DNA from: Abiotrophia defectiva ATCC 49176
Lineage (GTDB): Bacteria > Bacillota > Bacilli > Lactobacillales > Aerococcaceae
Reading direction: 5' to 3'
Length of the DNA: 64,000 nucleotides
NCBI RefSeq assembly: GCF_037041345.1
Contig: NZ_CP146287.1
Location: 1,801,501 to 1,865,500 of the forward strand
Notes under the pieces: model-generated
Database searches by the model: none
Seen by the model: the letters and a program-made list of their open reading frames with translations, nothing else
Told to the model about the DNA's origin: nothing
Part shown: piece after piece, positions 53,012 through 62,259 of the stretch
Numbering within the stretch: the first letter of the stretch is position 1
Layout: every line of letters begins with the position of its first letter
Made by a program: the position numbers and the translations under genes

Positions 53012-53744
53012 GAGACTCGCCTTCTTCCTTACGCCCTGCCAAATTCAAATAGATGGCTTCCAGGCTTTGGTCGGGATGTTCCGCCTTGAGTTCCGCCACG
53101 GTCCCATAGAAGATTAATTCCCCCTTCTTAAGGATGGCCAGGCGGTCACAGAGCTGCTCGGCTACTTCTAGCACGTGGGTAGAAAAGAGAACCGTTTTGC
53201 CCTTATCGGCATGGGCCCGCATGAGTTGCTTGAGATCAAAAGCAGCCTGAGGATCCAAACCGGTCATAGGTTCATCGAGCACCCAAATATCAGGGTCAGA
53301 CAAGAGAGCTCCAATGACGAAAACTTTCTGCCGCATACCGTGCGAGAAGGTCTCAATGACTTCATAACGGTGGTCGGCAAAATCAAAGAGACCAAGCAGA
53401 TCTACTAGTCGATTTTCATAATCCTGCTTGTTTAGGCCATAAGAGGCAGCCACCAAGTCCCAGAATTCCTGAGCCGTCAGGCGTAGGAAGAGGTCTGGTG
53501 AATCGGCTACATAGCCAATCTTTTGCTTGATTCTTAGCCGGTTGCTAGCCAAGTCTAAGCCATCGACTAGGATTTTGCCTGCAGTCGGGTTAATAACAGA
53601 TACCAGGGATTTGATGGTAGTGGATTTACCGGCCCCATTATGGCCGATTAGGCCGACAATTTGGCCTTCTTGGATGCTAAGGTTGAGATTTTTGAGGGCT
53701 TGAGTGGCCCCGTAAGTTTTAGAGACGTCTTGGAATTCAATCAT
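53001..53744 (-). CDS. ABC exporter ATP-binding protein
   Basis: 247 residues: Walker A GHNGAGKSTTIK, signature TFSHGMRQKVFVIGALL, Walker B IWVLDEPMTGLDP, and FSTHVLEVAEQLCD. It pairs with the permease-CPBP fusion downstream and follows the XRE-DUF3278 genes, so all five belong to one operon. AGGAGGTAA precedes the ATG. Confidence 0.93.
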   Translation of the reverse strand: MIEFQDVSKTYGATQALKNLNLSIQEGQIVGLIGHNGAGKSTTIKSLVSVINPTAGKILVDGLDLASNRLRIKQKIGYVADSPDLFLRLTAQEFWDLVAASYGLNKQDYENRLVDLLGLFDFADHRYEVIETFSHGMRQKVFVIGALLSDPDIWVLDEPMTGLDPQAAFDLKQLMRAHADKGKTVLFSTHVLEVAEQLCDRLAILKKGELIFYGTVAELKAEHPDQSLEAIYLNLAGRKEEGESHAS

Positions 53745-53768
53745 GGGAATTACCTCCTAATCTGCTGA

Positions 53769-53966
53769 TTACTTCTTATTTTTTCTCTGTTGCCAATAAA
53801 CAAATACGAAGAAACTAAGGCCTAGAATGAGGCCAATGCTAATTCGCAGGGTCGAATCCATCTGAATGAGGGATTCCTGCCAGTAGCCCATGCCACGAGA
53901 CAGGGCGATGGCAATCAAGCCCATACCTGCCAGAATGGCGAGCCATCTTAGATAGTTAGTTTTCAT
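53769..53966 (-). CDS. Small two-segment membrane protein
   Basis: 65 residues, two membrane segments and a basic C-terminus (QQRKNKK). Not recognised. ATG 53966 is 6 bases from GGAGG; the one at 53972 overlaps that site. It overlaps the DUF3278 gene by 11 bases. Confidence 0.78.
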   Translation of the reverse strand: MKTNYLRWLAILAGMGLIAIALSRGMGYWQESLIQMDSTLRISIGLILGLSFFVFVYWQQRKNKK

Positions 53967-54543
53967 GGTCATCCTCCTCTTGACTCGACTCTAGGTCTTC
54001 TTCTAGGCCAGCTTGGCCATCTCGCAAGCGCCGACGTCCTACCGTGTAGGTCACAATCCCGAAGAAGACTCCTCCTAAGGCATTAATGATAATGTAGCGC
54101 CACTGGGTCAGATGAGCCATGCCATCTTCCCCCAAGAGGGCTCCAATGGCTGCCAGGGAAAAGTGCATCCAAACAGCGAAGAAAATCCCGGCTTTTATGG
54201 CCGACCAGACTAAGTCTTTGAGGGCTTGCTGGACCTTGTTAGGTTCGACTTCTAAGGCATCTAGCTTAAGGCGATGAACCTTGGTCGCCACATAGGTGTT
54301 GAGTCCTAGTAGAACCAAGAGATTACATCCAAGCATGCCCCAAAAGGCCCACTCGGGTTGGAAATACCAGACAAAATAAGCTACGACGTTTGCCAAGCCA
54401 AGATAGGGCAGCAAGATCAGATAGGCCTTGTTGCCAATCTTATTGATTTCGGCCATGCGATATTCGTCTAAGTTCTGTACCCCGTAAAAGCGGCGGATCC
54501 AGTTCTCCCAACTAAATTTCTTATACTTGTGTGGTTGATTCAT
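53956..54543 (-). CDS. DUF3278 membrane protein
   Basis: 195 residues with FSWENWIRRFYGVQNLDEYRMAEINKIGNKAYLILL at the start and four membrane segments, matching what I recall of the DUF3278 family that is commonly encoded after a small XRE regulator in streptococci and enterococci. Acidic C-terminal tail. Overlaps the XRE gene by 23 bases, so the two are translationally coupled. Role unknown. Confidence 0.85.
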   Translation of the reverse strand: MNQPHKYKKFSWENWIRRFYGVQNLDEYRMAEINKIGNKAYLILLPYLGLANVVAYFVWYFQPEWAFWGMLGCNLLVLLGLNTYVATKVHRLKLDALEVEPNKVQQALKDLVWSAIKAGIFFAVWMHFSLAAIGALLGEDGMAHLTQWRYIIINALGGVFFGIVTYTVGRRRLRDGQAGLEEDLESSQEEDDHEN

Positions 54544-54736
54544 GCAATTCGGCCTCCCAGAATAAGGTATTCAAATCTGTCTCGAGCGCATAGGCTAGTT
54601 TGAGGCAGAGATCCAAGGATGGATTGTACTTGTCATTTTCGATTAGATTAATGGTTTGTCGGGCGACCCCAACCTCTTTGGCTAGGGCTAATTGTGAGAG
54701 TTTCCGGCTCTGACGTAATTCTCGCACGCGGTTCAT
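54521..54736 (-). CDS. XRE-family regulator, first gene of the ABC/CPBP operon
   Basis: 71 residues, almost only a helix-turn-helix (LRQSRKLSQLALAKEVGVARQTINLIENDKYNPSLDLCLKLAYAL), like many small phage-type repressors placed before DUF3278 genes. The promoter upstream is covered by two similar dyads, so it is probably autoregulated. It leads the run DUF3278, small membrane protein, ATPase, permease-CPBP. AGAAGG precedes the ATG. Confidence 0.92.
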   Translation of the reverse strand: MNRVRELRQSRKLSQLALAKEVGVARQTINLIENDKYNPSLDLCLKLAYALETDLNTLFWEAELHESTTQV

Positions 54737-54752
54737 AGCACGCCTTCTTTCT

Positions 54753-54821
54753 TATGTGTCACATATATGTTACACATAGTATAGTCCTTTTGGGAGAGGA
54801 TGTCAACTATATATGACACTT
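54753..54821 (-). promoter_or_regulatory. XRE operon promoter with two operator-like dyads
   Basis: TTGACA (54801-54806), 17 bases, TATACT (54778-54783). One dyad (54753-54778, TATGTGT.ACATATATGT.ACACATA) spans the transcription start. A related TGTCATATATAGTTGACA (about 54801-54818) overlaps the -35. Two copies of a related 18-base site around one promoter suggest repression by the XRE protein. Confidence 0.72.
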
Positions 54822-54847
54822 TTTTTGAAGTTAGGCCAAACAAGCAA

Positions 54848-54887
54848 AAAAATCCCATTATATCATATATGATATAATGGGATTTTT
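54848..54887 (-). terminator. 40-bp palindromic terminator of secA
   Basis: Perfect palindrome AAAAATCCCATTATATCATA and complement, centre 54867/54868, ending in five T just after the secA stop. The core 28 bp (54854-54881) are identical to the palindrome at 19835-19862. Confidence 0.85.
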
Positions 54888-54889
54888 GA

Positions 54890-57277
54890 TTATGCGTTAA
54901 CTTGTTCGCGCTCCAAGTTTTGACGGATTTGTGACTTCATAATGAAGCGTGTCACGTCAAACTCGATTTCAGCAATCATTTCTTGGAAACGTTCGTAACC
55001 TTCCGTTTGGTATTCAGTTAATGGGTTGGTTTGAGCGTAAGCCCGTAAGCCGACCCCTTGTCGTAGGTGATCCATCATGTCGATGTGATCTGTCCACTTG
55101 CTGTCTACCACACGTAGGATAATCACTTTCTCGAATTCCAAGACTTGTTCTGGGCCATAGAGCATGTCCAACTTGCTTTGGAAGACCTTCATAGCTGTGC
55201 CGTAGAGGGTTTCTACTAATTCCTTAGCAGATTTGCCTTCTAGGTCTTGAAGGGTCAATTGTTCTGGGTTGACTAGGTTAGCGTGGGCGTAGTCTAAGAG
55301 GCCACGGTAGTTCCAGTCTTTCTTGTCGCCTTCAGTCACGGCTTCCACTTCACGGATAATGGTACGTTTGATCATGCCTTTGACTGCGTCAGTTAAGTTG
55401 TCTGTTTCGTTGATAACTTGTTGACGTTGGCTATAGATAACTTCACGTTGCTCACGCATTACTTCGTCATATTCCAAGACGTTCTTACGTGTATCGTAGT
55501 TGTTCCCTTCGACGCGTTTTTGCGCAGATTCTACTTGGCGGGAGAGGAAACGACTGGTAATAGCCATATCTTCCATCTCTTCATCCGTCACATTGAGACG
55601 TTCCCACATAGCTTTGATTCGGTCAGAACCGAAACGACGCATGAGGTCATCTTCTAGAGATAGGTAGAATTGGGAAGCACCTGGGTCCCCTTGACGACCT
55701 GAACGACCACGGAGCTGGTTATCAATACGACGAGATTCGTGACGTTCAGTCCCGATCACGCAGAGACCACCTAATTCCTTAACACCGTGCCCTAACTTAA
55801 TGTCAGTACCACGACCGGCCATGTTGGTCGCGATGGTAACGGCGCCACGTTGGCCCGCTTGCATAACGATTTCGGCTTCCTTGAAGTGGTTCTTAGCGTT
55901 GAGGACTTCGTGAGGAATGCCTTCCTTGGTCAAGAGATTAGACAGGTATTCTGAGGTTTCAACGGCAACCGTACCAACCAAGATTGGTTGGCCCTTGCTG
56001 TGGCGTTCCTTAATGTCAGCCACCACTGCCTTGAATTTAGATTTAAGACTTGGATAGAGTTGGTCTGGCGCATCCACCCGTTGTACTGGGCGGTTGGTTG
56101 GGATTACGACCACGTTCATGCCATAGATTTCGCGGAATTCTTCTTCCTCGGTCTTGGCCGTCCCGGTCATCCCTGACAACTTCTCATACATACGGAAGTA
56201 GTTTTGGAAGGTGATAGTCGCCATAGTCTTAGACTCGTCTTCGATTTCAACATTTTCCTTAGCTTCGATAGCTTGGTGGAGACCGTCAGAGTAACGACGA
56301 CCGTCCATGATACGACCCGTAAATGGATCGACAATCTTAACCTTGCCTTCGTCAACTACGTAGTCGATGTCGTGCAACATAATGTAGTTGGCACGCAAAG
56401 CTTGGTCAATATGGTGAACCAAGACAGAGTTGTTGACATCGTAGAGGTTTTCCAGACGGAAGACACGTTCAGCCTTGTCAACCCCTTGGTCAGTCAGGGC
56501 GATGGTCTTAGAAGTCAAGTCAATGGTGTAGTCTTCTTCAGCCTTCAAGCCTTTTGCAAAGTAGTCTGCCCGGGTGTAGAGGGCGGTTGATTTCTCAGCT
56601 TGACCAGAGATAATCAGTGGCGTACGCGCTTCATCGACTAAGATGGAGTCCACTTCATCGACTACCGCAAAATGCAATGGACGTTGTACCATTTGCTCCT
56701 TGTAAACCACCATGTTATCACGGAGGTAGTCAAAGCCTAATTCGTTGTTAGTAGAATAAGTGATGTCACAGTTGTAAGCTTCACGCTTCTCAGCAGATGA
56801 CATGCTGTTGAGGTTAAGCCCGACAGTCAAGCCTAGGAACTCGTAGACAGCCCCCATTTCCTTGGAGTCACGAGTTGCTAAGTATTCGTTAACGGTCACG
56901 ACGTGAACCCCTTTGCCAGTTAGGGCATTGAGGTATACCGGCATGGTTTCGGTCAAGGTTTTCCCTTCCCCGGTACGCATTTCGGCAATGTTACCGCCAT
57001 GAATGACAATCCCACCTTGGATTTGGACGCGGTATGGGAAGAGACCCAAGACACGACGGTCCGCTTCACGCACAACAGCGAAAGCTTCTACCAAGAGGTC
57101 GTCTAATTTAGTACCTGCTTCCAGGCGTTTCTTAAATTCAGCCGTTTGGGCGCGTAATTCTTCATCGCTCATGGCCTTGTATTTGTCTTCTAACGCCATG
57201 ACTTGGTCGGCAATACGACCTGTCCGGCGCAATTCTGCTTTATCGTTTTCAACGAGGTTTCTTAGAAAATTAGCCAT
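54890..57277 (-). CDS. secA: Preprotein translocase ATPase SecA
   Basis: 795 residues. Walker A in [34 protein letters not shown], the [30 protein letters not shown] motif VI region and a C-terminal helical domain. It drives Sec export of the signal-peptide proteins. The cysteine-rich C-terminal zinc motif of E. coli SecA is absent; the protein ends NLEREQVNA, as in other Lactobacillales. AAAGGAG precedes the ATG. In relatives prfB follows directly, but here an accessory block lies between. Confidence 0.98.
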   Translation of the reverse strand: MANFLRNLVENDKAELRRTGRIADQVMALEDKYKAMSDEELRAQTAEFKKRLEAGTKLDDLLVEAFAVVREADRRVLGLFPYRVQIQGGIVIHGGNIAEMRTGEGKTLTETMPVYLNALTGKGVHVVTVNEYLATRDSKEMGAVYEFLGLTVGLNLNSMSSAEKREAYNCDITYSTNNELGFDYLRDNMVVYKEQMVQRPLHFAVVDEVDSILVDEARTPLIISGQAEKSTALYTRADYFAKGLKAEEDYTIDLTSKTIALTDQGVDKAERVFRLENLYDVNNSVLVHHIDQALRANYIMLHDIDYVVDEGKVKIVDPFTGRIMDGRRYSDGLHQAIEAKENVEIEDESKTMATITFQNYFRMYEKLSGMTGTAKTEEEEFREIYGMNVVVIPTNRPVQRVDAPDQLYPSLKSKFKAVVADIKERHSKGQPILVGTVAVETSEYLSNLLTKEGIPHEVLNAKNHFKEAEIVMQAGQRGAVTIATNMAGRGTDIKLGHGVKELGGLCVIGTERHESRRIDNQLRGRSGRQGDPGASQFYLSLEDDLMRRFGSDRIKAMWERLNVTDEEMEDMAITSRFLSRQVESAQKRVEGNNYDTRKNVLEYDEVMREQREVIYSQRQQVINETDNLTDAVKGMIKRTIIREVEAVTEGDKKDWNYRGLLDYAHANLVNPEQLTLQDLEGKSAKELVETLYGTAMKVFQSKLDMLYGPEQVLEFEKVIILRVVDSKWTDHIDMMDHLRQGVGLRAYAQTNPLTEYQTEGYERFQEMIAEIEFDVTRFIMKSQIRQNLEREQVNA

Positions 57278-57331
57278 TAATAATCTCCTTTGTTTATCTA
57301 CATCATAAGTTATGCCTAATGCATCTATTCT

Positions 57332-57360
57332 ATTATAGCAGAATCCGTGCAGAATTTGAA
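57332..57360 (-). promoter_or_regulatory. Promoter of secA
   Basis: TTCAAA (57355-57360), 17 bases, TATAAT (57332-57337). Confidence 0.65.
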
Positions 57361-57380
57361 TGTTTTTATACTAAAAAATG

Positions 57381-57402
57381 AAAAAAAGCCCGGTTGGGCT
57401 TC
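57381..57402 (-). terminator. Second terminator after hpf
   Basis: AAGCCCAACCGGGCTT stem with TTTTTTT on the minus strand. Confidence 0.8.
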
Positions 57403-57464
57403 TTTCCTGCAAGGATTGGATCTAGCGCTCTAAATAATAGCCCGTCAGTATCCAGCCAAACAAG

Positions 57465-57490
57465 AAAGGCGAGACCAGGGTCTCGCCTTT
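57465..57490. terminator. First terminator after hpf
   Basis: AAAGGCGAGACC/GGTCTCGCCTTT stem. Confidence 0.8.
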
Positions 57491-57507
57491 TCATAATCAA
57501 CTTTAGC

Positions 57508-58068
57508 TTAGAGTTCTGCCGTCTCAATCAAGCCATAGCGGCCATCTTTACGACGATAGACAATGCTGAATTCTTCTGTTTCTGCGTCTGTGTAGACGAA
57601 GAAGTCATGGCCCAGCATGTTCATTTGTAATACCGCTTCTTCGCTGCTCATTGGTTTGAGGCTAATGCGTTTTGACCGCACGATATCTAGCTCAGGTTCT
57701 TCGCTAGCAGGTTCACTTGCCTGATTGAGGAGCGCATCATAAGCCCCTGCATCACCATGAACTTCGCGATATTTACGGTGAATTTTTGTTTTATGTTTAC
57801 GCACTTGGCGTTCGAGTTTATCCACCACCAGGTCAATACTTGCATATAAATCTGGGTTGGTTTCTTCCGCACGCAACACTAGGAAGGAGAGCGGAATGGT
57901 CACTTCGGCTTTAGCTGTCTTGTCGGGATATACCTTGAGGTTAACATAAGCCGTCGCATCTGGGGCATTGTCGAAGAAACGCTCTAACTTGCTGACTTTC
58001 TTCTCTGCATAGTCACGGATGGCTTTGGTCACTTCAATATTTTCTCCGCGTACATTATAGTTAAACAT
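57508..58068 (-). CDS. hpf: Ribosome hibernation promoting factor, long form
   Basis: 186 residues. The N-terminal domain (FNYNVRGENIEVTKAIRDYAEKKVSKLERFF; HKTKIHRKYRE) binds the ribosome; a linker rich in Glu/Ser leads to the C-terminal dimerisation domain (VRSKRISLKPMSSEEAVLQMNMLGHDFFVYTD) that forms 100S ribosomes. The start at 58068 has GAGGG 8 bases upstream; an ATG at 58083 overlaps it. Downstream of comFC as in many Firmicutes. Confidence 0.96.
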   Translation of the reverse strand: MFNYNVRGENIEVTKAIRDYAEKKVSKLERFFDNAPDATAYVNLKVYPDKTAKAEVTIPLSFLVLRAEETNPDLYASIDLVVDKLERQVRKHKTKIHRKYREVHGDAGAYDALLNQASEPASEEPELDIVRSKRISLKPMSSEEAVLQMNMLGHDFFVYTDAETEEFSIVYRRKDGRYGLIETAEL

Positions 58069-58201
58069 AACCGAATCCCTCATTTCTGTTGGTGATTAAT
58101 AGGGTTAATCCCGGGATCTTAATCCTATTGTCAAGCAGTTTATCTTCTGCTTATGTTTATTATAGCATACCCATCCTAAGATTGAAAGCGGAAACACCCA
58201 A

Positions 58202-58966
58202 TTATTTTTCTGCACGCCCTTCACGGAATAAAGAAAAGGAATAGAGGGGGATTTGCCGAATTTTTGCTACAGGATACAACAAGGATTTGGCCCGCAAGAG
58301 GGTGCTTCCAGTTGTGTAAACATCATCAAATAGCCACCATTCGCCCCTAGGCAAGTGTGCTAATACTTCTTCCTTAAGTACAAAAACTTGGCCTAGCGCT
58401 AGGCGTTGCTGACGGCTCTTACTAGCTTGCTTGACCCCGTCCCCCACATAGTCAAAAGGACAAGCCACCTTCAAGCCCGCCACTTCTAAGAGCTGTTGCG
58501 TGGCGTGAAATTGGCGTTGGGCCAAACTGGCTGGCGACGAAGGCAATACCAACCACTGGGCCTTTGGATTTTGATTTGCAAAGGCCCTCAAGCGCTGAGC
58601 AGGGGCCTGGGCCTGGCGAATATCTCCTAAGTATTTGTAGCTGTGGAGCCACTGGCGCAGGGCTCCTTGATAGGGACAGAGGGCCTGGTGATGGACTAAG
58701 TCGATGGGATAGTGGCTGAGCCAGGCCTGACATTCTTGGCAATAGGCATGTTGATCCTGCCAGATAGCCACGGCATGATAGGGATCCTGGGCCTCCTGGG
58801 ACAAGGCCCGACCACAGCCCCAGCAAATGACCTGGCCTTCAATCTTAGTCTGCCAGAGGTCTTGGCAGGTGCGACAGAGAACTGACTCAGGCAAGGGACC
58901 CCAAGTTAGGTAGTCCCAGATGGCCGGCCCCTGATGGCAGGCTTCTTGGCACATGATACACTTCAA
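58202..58966 (-). CDS. comFC: Competence protein ComFC, zinc-finger/PRTase
   Basis: 254 residues. Four-Cys zinc-finger pairs in KCIMCQEAC, LCRTCQ, CWGCG and YCQECQ, then a phosphoribosyltransferase-like fold with LFDDVYTTGSTL. Needed with ComFA for DNA uptake in transformation. TTG at 58966 lies 8 bases from GGAGG and is preferred over GTG at 58975, which overlaps the site. Confidence 0.93.
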   Translation of the reverse strand: MKCIMCQEACHQGPAIWDYLTWGPLPESVLCRTCQDLWQTKIEGQVICWGCGRALSQEAQDPYHAVAIWQDQHAYCQECQAWLSHYPIDLVHHQALCPYQGALRQWLHSYKYLGDIRQAQAPAQRLRAFANQNPKAQWLVLPSSPASLAQRQFHATQQLLEVAGLKVACPFDYVGDGVKQASKSRQQRLALGQVFVLKEEVLAHLPRGEWWLFDDVYTTGSTLLRAKSLLYPVAKIRQIPLYSFSLFREGRAEK

Positions 58967-58978
58967 ACTTTCCACCTC

Positions 58979-60364
58979 CTAGTTGACCCGCAAGAGCCCG
59001 CGCGCCTGAGCCGTCTGATTGAGGGCGCCAAGTTGCTGGATGGCCTGACGCATGGCAAGACTTTGCCCCTGATGCAACCACCAAAGAGCCCCTGTCGGCT
59101 GGTCGGCGCTTCGCCCTACCCGACCACTCATTTGCATGAGACTGGCTCGCGTATAAAGCTCATCATCTGCTCCCAGAATACAGACCTGGCAATGGGGCAG
59201 GGTCACCCCCCGCTCTAGAATGGTCGTGGTCACTAATAAATCTAGCTTGCCTTGTCTTAGCGCCATGATCTTGTCCTGGCGCTTGGGGTCACTGGCATGA
59301 ACTGAAGTTAGCGCCAGACTAGGCAACAAGGGTTTCAAGAGCTTGGCACAGGCCTGGGCCTGGGGAATATGGGGCACAAAGAGTAATTTGGGGCCATCTA
59401 GATGGCCGAAGCGCTGCAAAATCTGCTTAAGCGGCCGAATCAAGCGACCGGCTGCCAAGCCCTTAGGCCAGTCCCCTACCCACTGCAACTGCGGCAGGGG
59501 CAAAGGATGTCCATGATAACGAGCCGGCAGTTGGTGGCAGACCAAGCTCCCCGCCTCCCAGTCAGACATGAGCCGGTCATCCGGTGTGGCGGTCAGATAA
59601 ACTAATAAACCTCCCGGCTTAAGTGCCCGTGCCACTGCCTCATGCAAGGCACGAGAATCCACATAGGGAAAGGCATCTACCTCATCCACAATCAGGCAGT
59701 CAAAGGCCTGATAAGCACGTAGCAGTTGGTGGGTTGTCGCCAGTGTCAGCGGCTTGAGCTCATAGCTATCCTGGCTCCCCCCATAGAGAACCTGACAGTC
59801 TAATCCAGCAAAGGCTGCCTTAACCCGAGGCGCTAACTCTAAGCAGACATCAATTCGGGGCGAAGCCAGACAGACTCGACCACCATCCATGAGCACCTGC
59901 TCCAAGAGAGGAAAAACCAACTCGGTCTTGCCGGCGCCGGTGACCGCCCAAACTAATTGAGGTCGCCGTTCCTGGCCCCGCCAAGCTGCGACTAGCTTCT
60001 GGGCAATTTCAGCCTGACTTGGGGTCAATTCCCCCTGCCAAGTCAGCGGAGACTGGCTCAGGGGCCTTCCCGCTGGAGCTGGCTGACAATAAAGTCGTTG
60101 ACCCGACATGACGCGGCCCAGAGATAGGCAGTCCAGGCAATAAGTCCTAGGCTGACCGTCCAGCCCCTGGAAGGTCCAAAACTGACGCGGATCCTGGTTA
60201 CCACAACGGCCGCAGACCCAGGGCGGTCCCGTCAGGGCAGGCTTTGAAGGCAGACTAGCTAGCCAAGTTTCCAGCTTTTGTCCCCTAGCTTCCGTCGCCT
60301 TCCACACTTCTTGAACTTCTGCCTGGGTTAAACAGCGACCTGCTAGATAATCCTGAACTTGCAT
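58979..60364 (-). CDS. comFA: Competence helicase ComFA
   Basis: 461 residues. The zinc-binding CGRCGNQDPR...YCLDC, Walker A WAVTGAGKTELVFP, DEVDAFPYVDSRAL in place of DEAD, TATP in LTATPDDRLM and the helicase C-terminal motif QMSGRVGRSADQPTG. It pulls single-stranded DNA through the competence channel. The ATG at 60364 follows GAGGGAGGG; the frame is open further upstream without a site. Complete, so the strain may be naturally competent in this respect. Confidence 0.95.
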   Translation of the reverse strand: MQVQDYLAGRCLTQAEVQEVWKATEARGQKLETWLASLPSKPALTGPPWVCGRCGNQDPRQFWTFQGLDGQPRTYCLDCLSLGRVMSGQRLYCQPAPAGRPLSQSPLTWQGELTPSQAEIAQKLVAAWRGQERRPQLVWAVTGAGKTELVFPLLEQVLMDGGRVCLASPRIDVCLELAPRVKAAFAGLDCQVLYGGSQDSYELKPLTLATTHQLLRAYQAFDCLIVDEVDAFPYVDSRALHEAVARALKPGGLLVYLTATPDDRLMSDWEAGSLVCHQLPARYHGHPLPLPQLQWVGDWPKGLAAGRLIRPLKQILQRFGHLDGPKLLFVPHIPQAQACAKLLKPLLPSLALTSVHASDPKRQDKIMALRQGKLDLLVTTTILERGVTLPHCQVCILGADDELYTRASLMQMSGRVGRSADQPTGALWWLHQGQSLAMRQAIQQLGALNQTAQARGLLRVN

Positions 60365-60442
60365 TTCTATCCCTCCCTCTATAAATACCCAAAAGAGGGA
60401 GCCTTGGCACTTTTTTCCTTCTAACATTTTGATGACAAAACA

Positions 60443-60471
60443 AAAAGACTAGAACCTTAGGTCCTAGCCTT
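60443..60471 (-). terminator. Terminator of the Na/Pi cotransporter gene
   Basis: AGGCTAGGACC/GGTTCTAGTCTT imperfect stem with TTTTTG on the minus strand. Confidence 0.75.
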
Positions 60472-60477
60472 GATAGT

Positions 60478-62118
60478 TTAGTCTTGTTGTTCAACGAATT
60501 TCCAACTTGGGTGGATGGTGTTCATTTCTTGTGCGATGTTGAGACAGTGGTCGCCAATGCGCTCGAAGTCGGTCAGAATCTTAGCAAAGTGTACGCTGTT
60601 GCTAGTCCCACAGACCTTGCTCTTCAGCCGTTGAATTTGCATGCGTTCGAAGGTTTCGTAGGCTTGGTCGATTAATTGTTCCTGGTTGTTGACTTCTTCC
60701 AGGTTATCACCTACGGTCTCCTTGAGCTGGTCTAAGATTTCTAGGGCCAAGCGTGACATGGTAGTCAATTCTTCCCGCGCTTCTTCAGACAGGTCGTGCT
60801 TGCTGTCATGAATTAGGAGCAGACGCTCCATAATGTTAGTGGCGTGGTCGCCTAGCCGCTCCAGGTCAGAGGCAATCTTGACATATTCACCACTCTGCAA
60901 GTTCGCGTCATGAGTCAGAGACATGGCCGCATATTGAACAATCTGTTGGTTGAGCTCGTCGATATCTTGCTCGCGACTCTTTAATTCCGCTACCTTGTCT
61001 TCAATCTCGGACGCATTATAGAGGCTGAAAGCCAAGGCCACATTTTGACGTACCAGGCCTAACATATTCATGACTTCCTTGTAGAGTTGTGCCCCCATCA
61101 TAGTGGTTAAACCGACATGGTATTCTTGATTAAAGATATTGAAATCTAAGTGATGCACCACACTTGGTGTTGGTGCTTCTGGTAAGATTGGCAAGAAGAC
61201 ATAAGTCAGACGCACCAATTGAGCCCCGAATGGCAAGAGTAGGAAGGTAGTCACCACGTTGAAGATAGTATGAACGTTGGCGATTTGGACTGGGACATTG
61301 CCTGGCGTCAGGCCTTCCATCCAGTGAACAAATGGTGTTGTCATACTAATAGCCACGAAGATGACCGTCCCAATGACGTTAAATAAGAGGTGGATTAAGG
61401 TTGCCCGTTTGGCATTGCGCTCGGAACCAATCGAAGCCAGAATGGCGGTAATACAGGTCCCGATATTTTGCCCGAAGAGGACATAAATGGCACTTGGCAA
61501 GGTGACCACGCCACTGAGGGCCAAGGTCTGCAAAATCCCGACAGAGGCTGAACTAGACTGAATCACCGCGGTAAAGATAGCCCCGACGGCAATCCCCAGC
61601 AATGGATTCTCGAATTTAGCCAAGAGGCCAGTAAATTCTGGCATATAACGGAGCGGCTCCATGGATTGGGACATGTGTTCCAAGCCCATGAAGAGCATCC
61701 CAAGCCCAATCAGGACTTGGCCCGCAGCTGCGGAGCGCCCTTTGGCTGCAAACATAGCTAAGAGAACCCCAGCGAAGAGAATAAGCGGCGCATAGGCCGA
61801 GAAATTCAAGGCAATCAACTGCCCGGTAATGGTGGTCCCGATATTGGCCCCCATGATAATCCAGACCGCGCTTTTGAGGTCCATTAAACCTGAGTTAACG
61901 AACCCAATGGCCATAACTGTGGTCGCGGAAGAAGATTGAGTCAAGGCAGCGACTAAGGCACCGACCCCTACCCCGATGAAGCGGTTAGCGGTCAATTTCT
62001 CCAGAATCTGCTTGAGACGACTGCCGGCAGCCGTTTCTAGCCCTTGAGACATGAGGGTCATCCCGAAGAGGAAGAGCCCCAAACCACCCAAGAGGCCGAA
62101 AATATTCGTTAATGCCAT
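60478..62118 (-). CDS. Na/Pi cotransporter family protein with PhoU-like domain
   Basis: 546 residues. N-terminal half has two inverted membrane repeats with the QSSSATT and QSSSASVGILQ motifs of the NptA/YjbB family. The C-terminal 200 residues hold two PhoU-like bundles (ASDLERLGDHATNIMERLL; LTDFERIGDHCLNIAQEM). It may move phosphate outward or regulate its level together with the pst operon. GAAAGGG precedes the ATG. Confidence 0.94.
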   Translation of the reverse strand: MALTNIFGLLGGLGLFLFGMTLMSQGLETAAGSRLKQILEKLTANRFIGVGVGALVAALTQSSSATTVMAIGFVNSGLMDLKSAVWIIMGANIGTTITGQLIALNFSAYAPLILFAGVLLAMFAAKGRSAAAGQVLIGLGMLFMGLEHMSQSMEPLRYMPEFTGLLAKFENPLLGIAVGAIFTAVIQSSSASVGILQTLALSGVVTLPSAIYVLFGQNIGTCITAILASIGSERNAKRATLIHLLFNVIGTVIFVAISMTTPFVHWMEGLTPGNVPVQIANVHTIFNVVTTFLLLPFGAQLVRLTYVFLPILPEAPTPSVVHHLDFNIFNQEYHVGLTTMMGAQLYKEVMNMLGLVRQNVALAFSLYNASEIEDKVAELKSREQDIDELNQQIVQYAAMSLTHDANLQSGEYVKIASDLERLGDHATNIMERLLLIHDSKHDLSEEAREELTTMSRLALEILDQLKETVGDNLEEVNNQEQLIDQAYETFERMQIQRLKSKVCGTSNSVHFAKILTDFERIGDHCLNIAQEMNTIHPSWKFVEQQD

Positions 62119-62204
62119 GTGATAATTCCCTTTCTTTCAATAGACACGATGATTTCAACTAACTATAGTATAGCAAGACTTATAAGGAAAAAAAAGAAGA
62201 AATT

Positions 62205-62233
62205 AAGAGCGACACAATGAAGTGTCGCTTACT
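62205..62233 (-). terminator. Terminator of the ketopantoate reductase-like gene
   Basis: AAGCGACACTT/AGTGTCGCTC-like stem followed by TTAATTTC on the minus strand. Confidence 0.7.
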
Positions 62234-62259
62234 CCACAAGCAAACGACACTTTCTGTCT

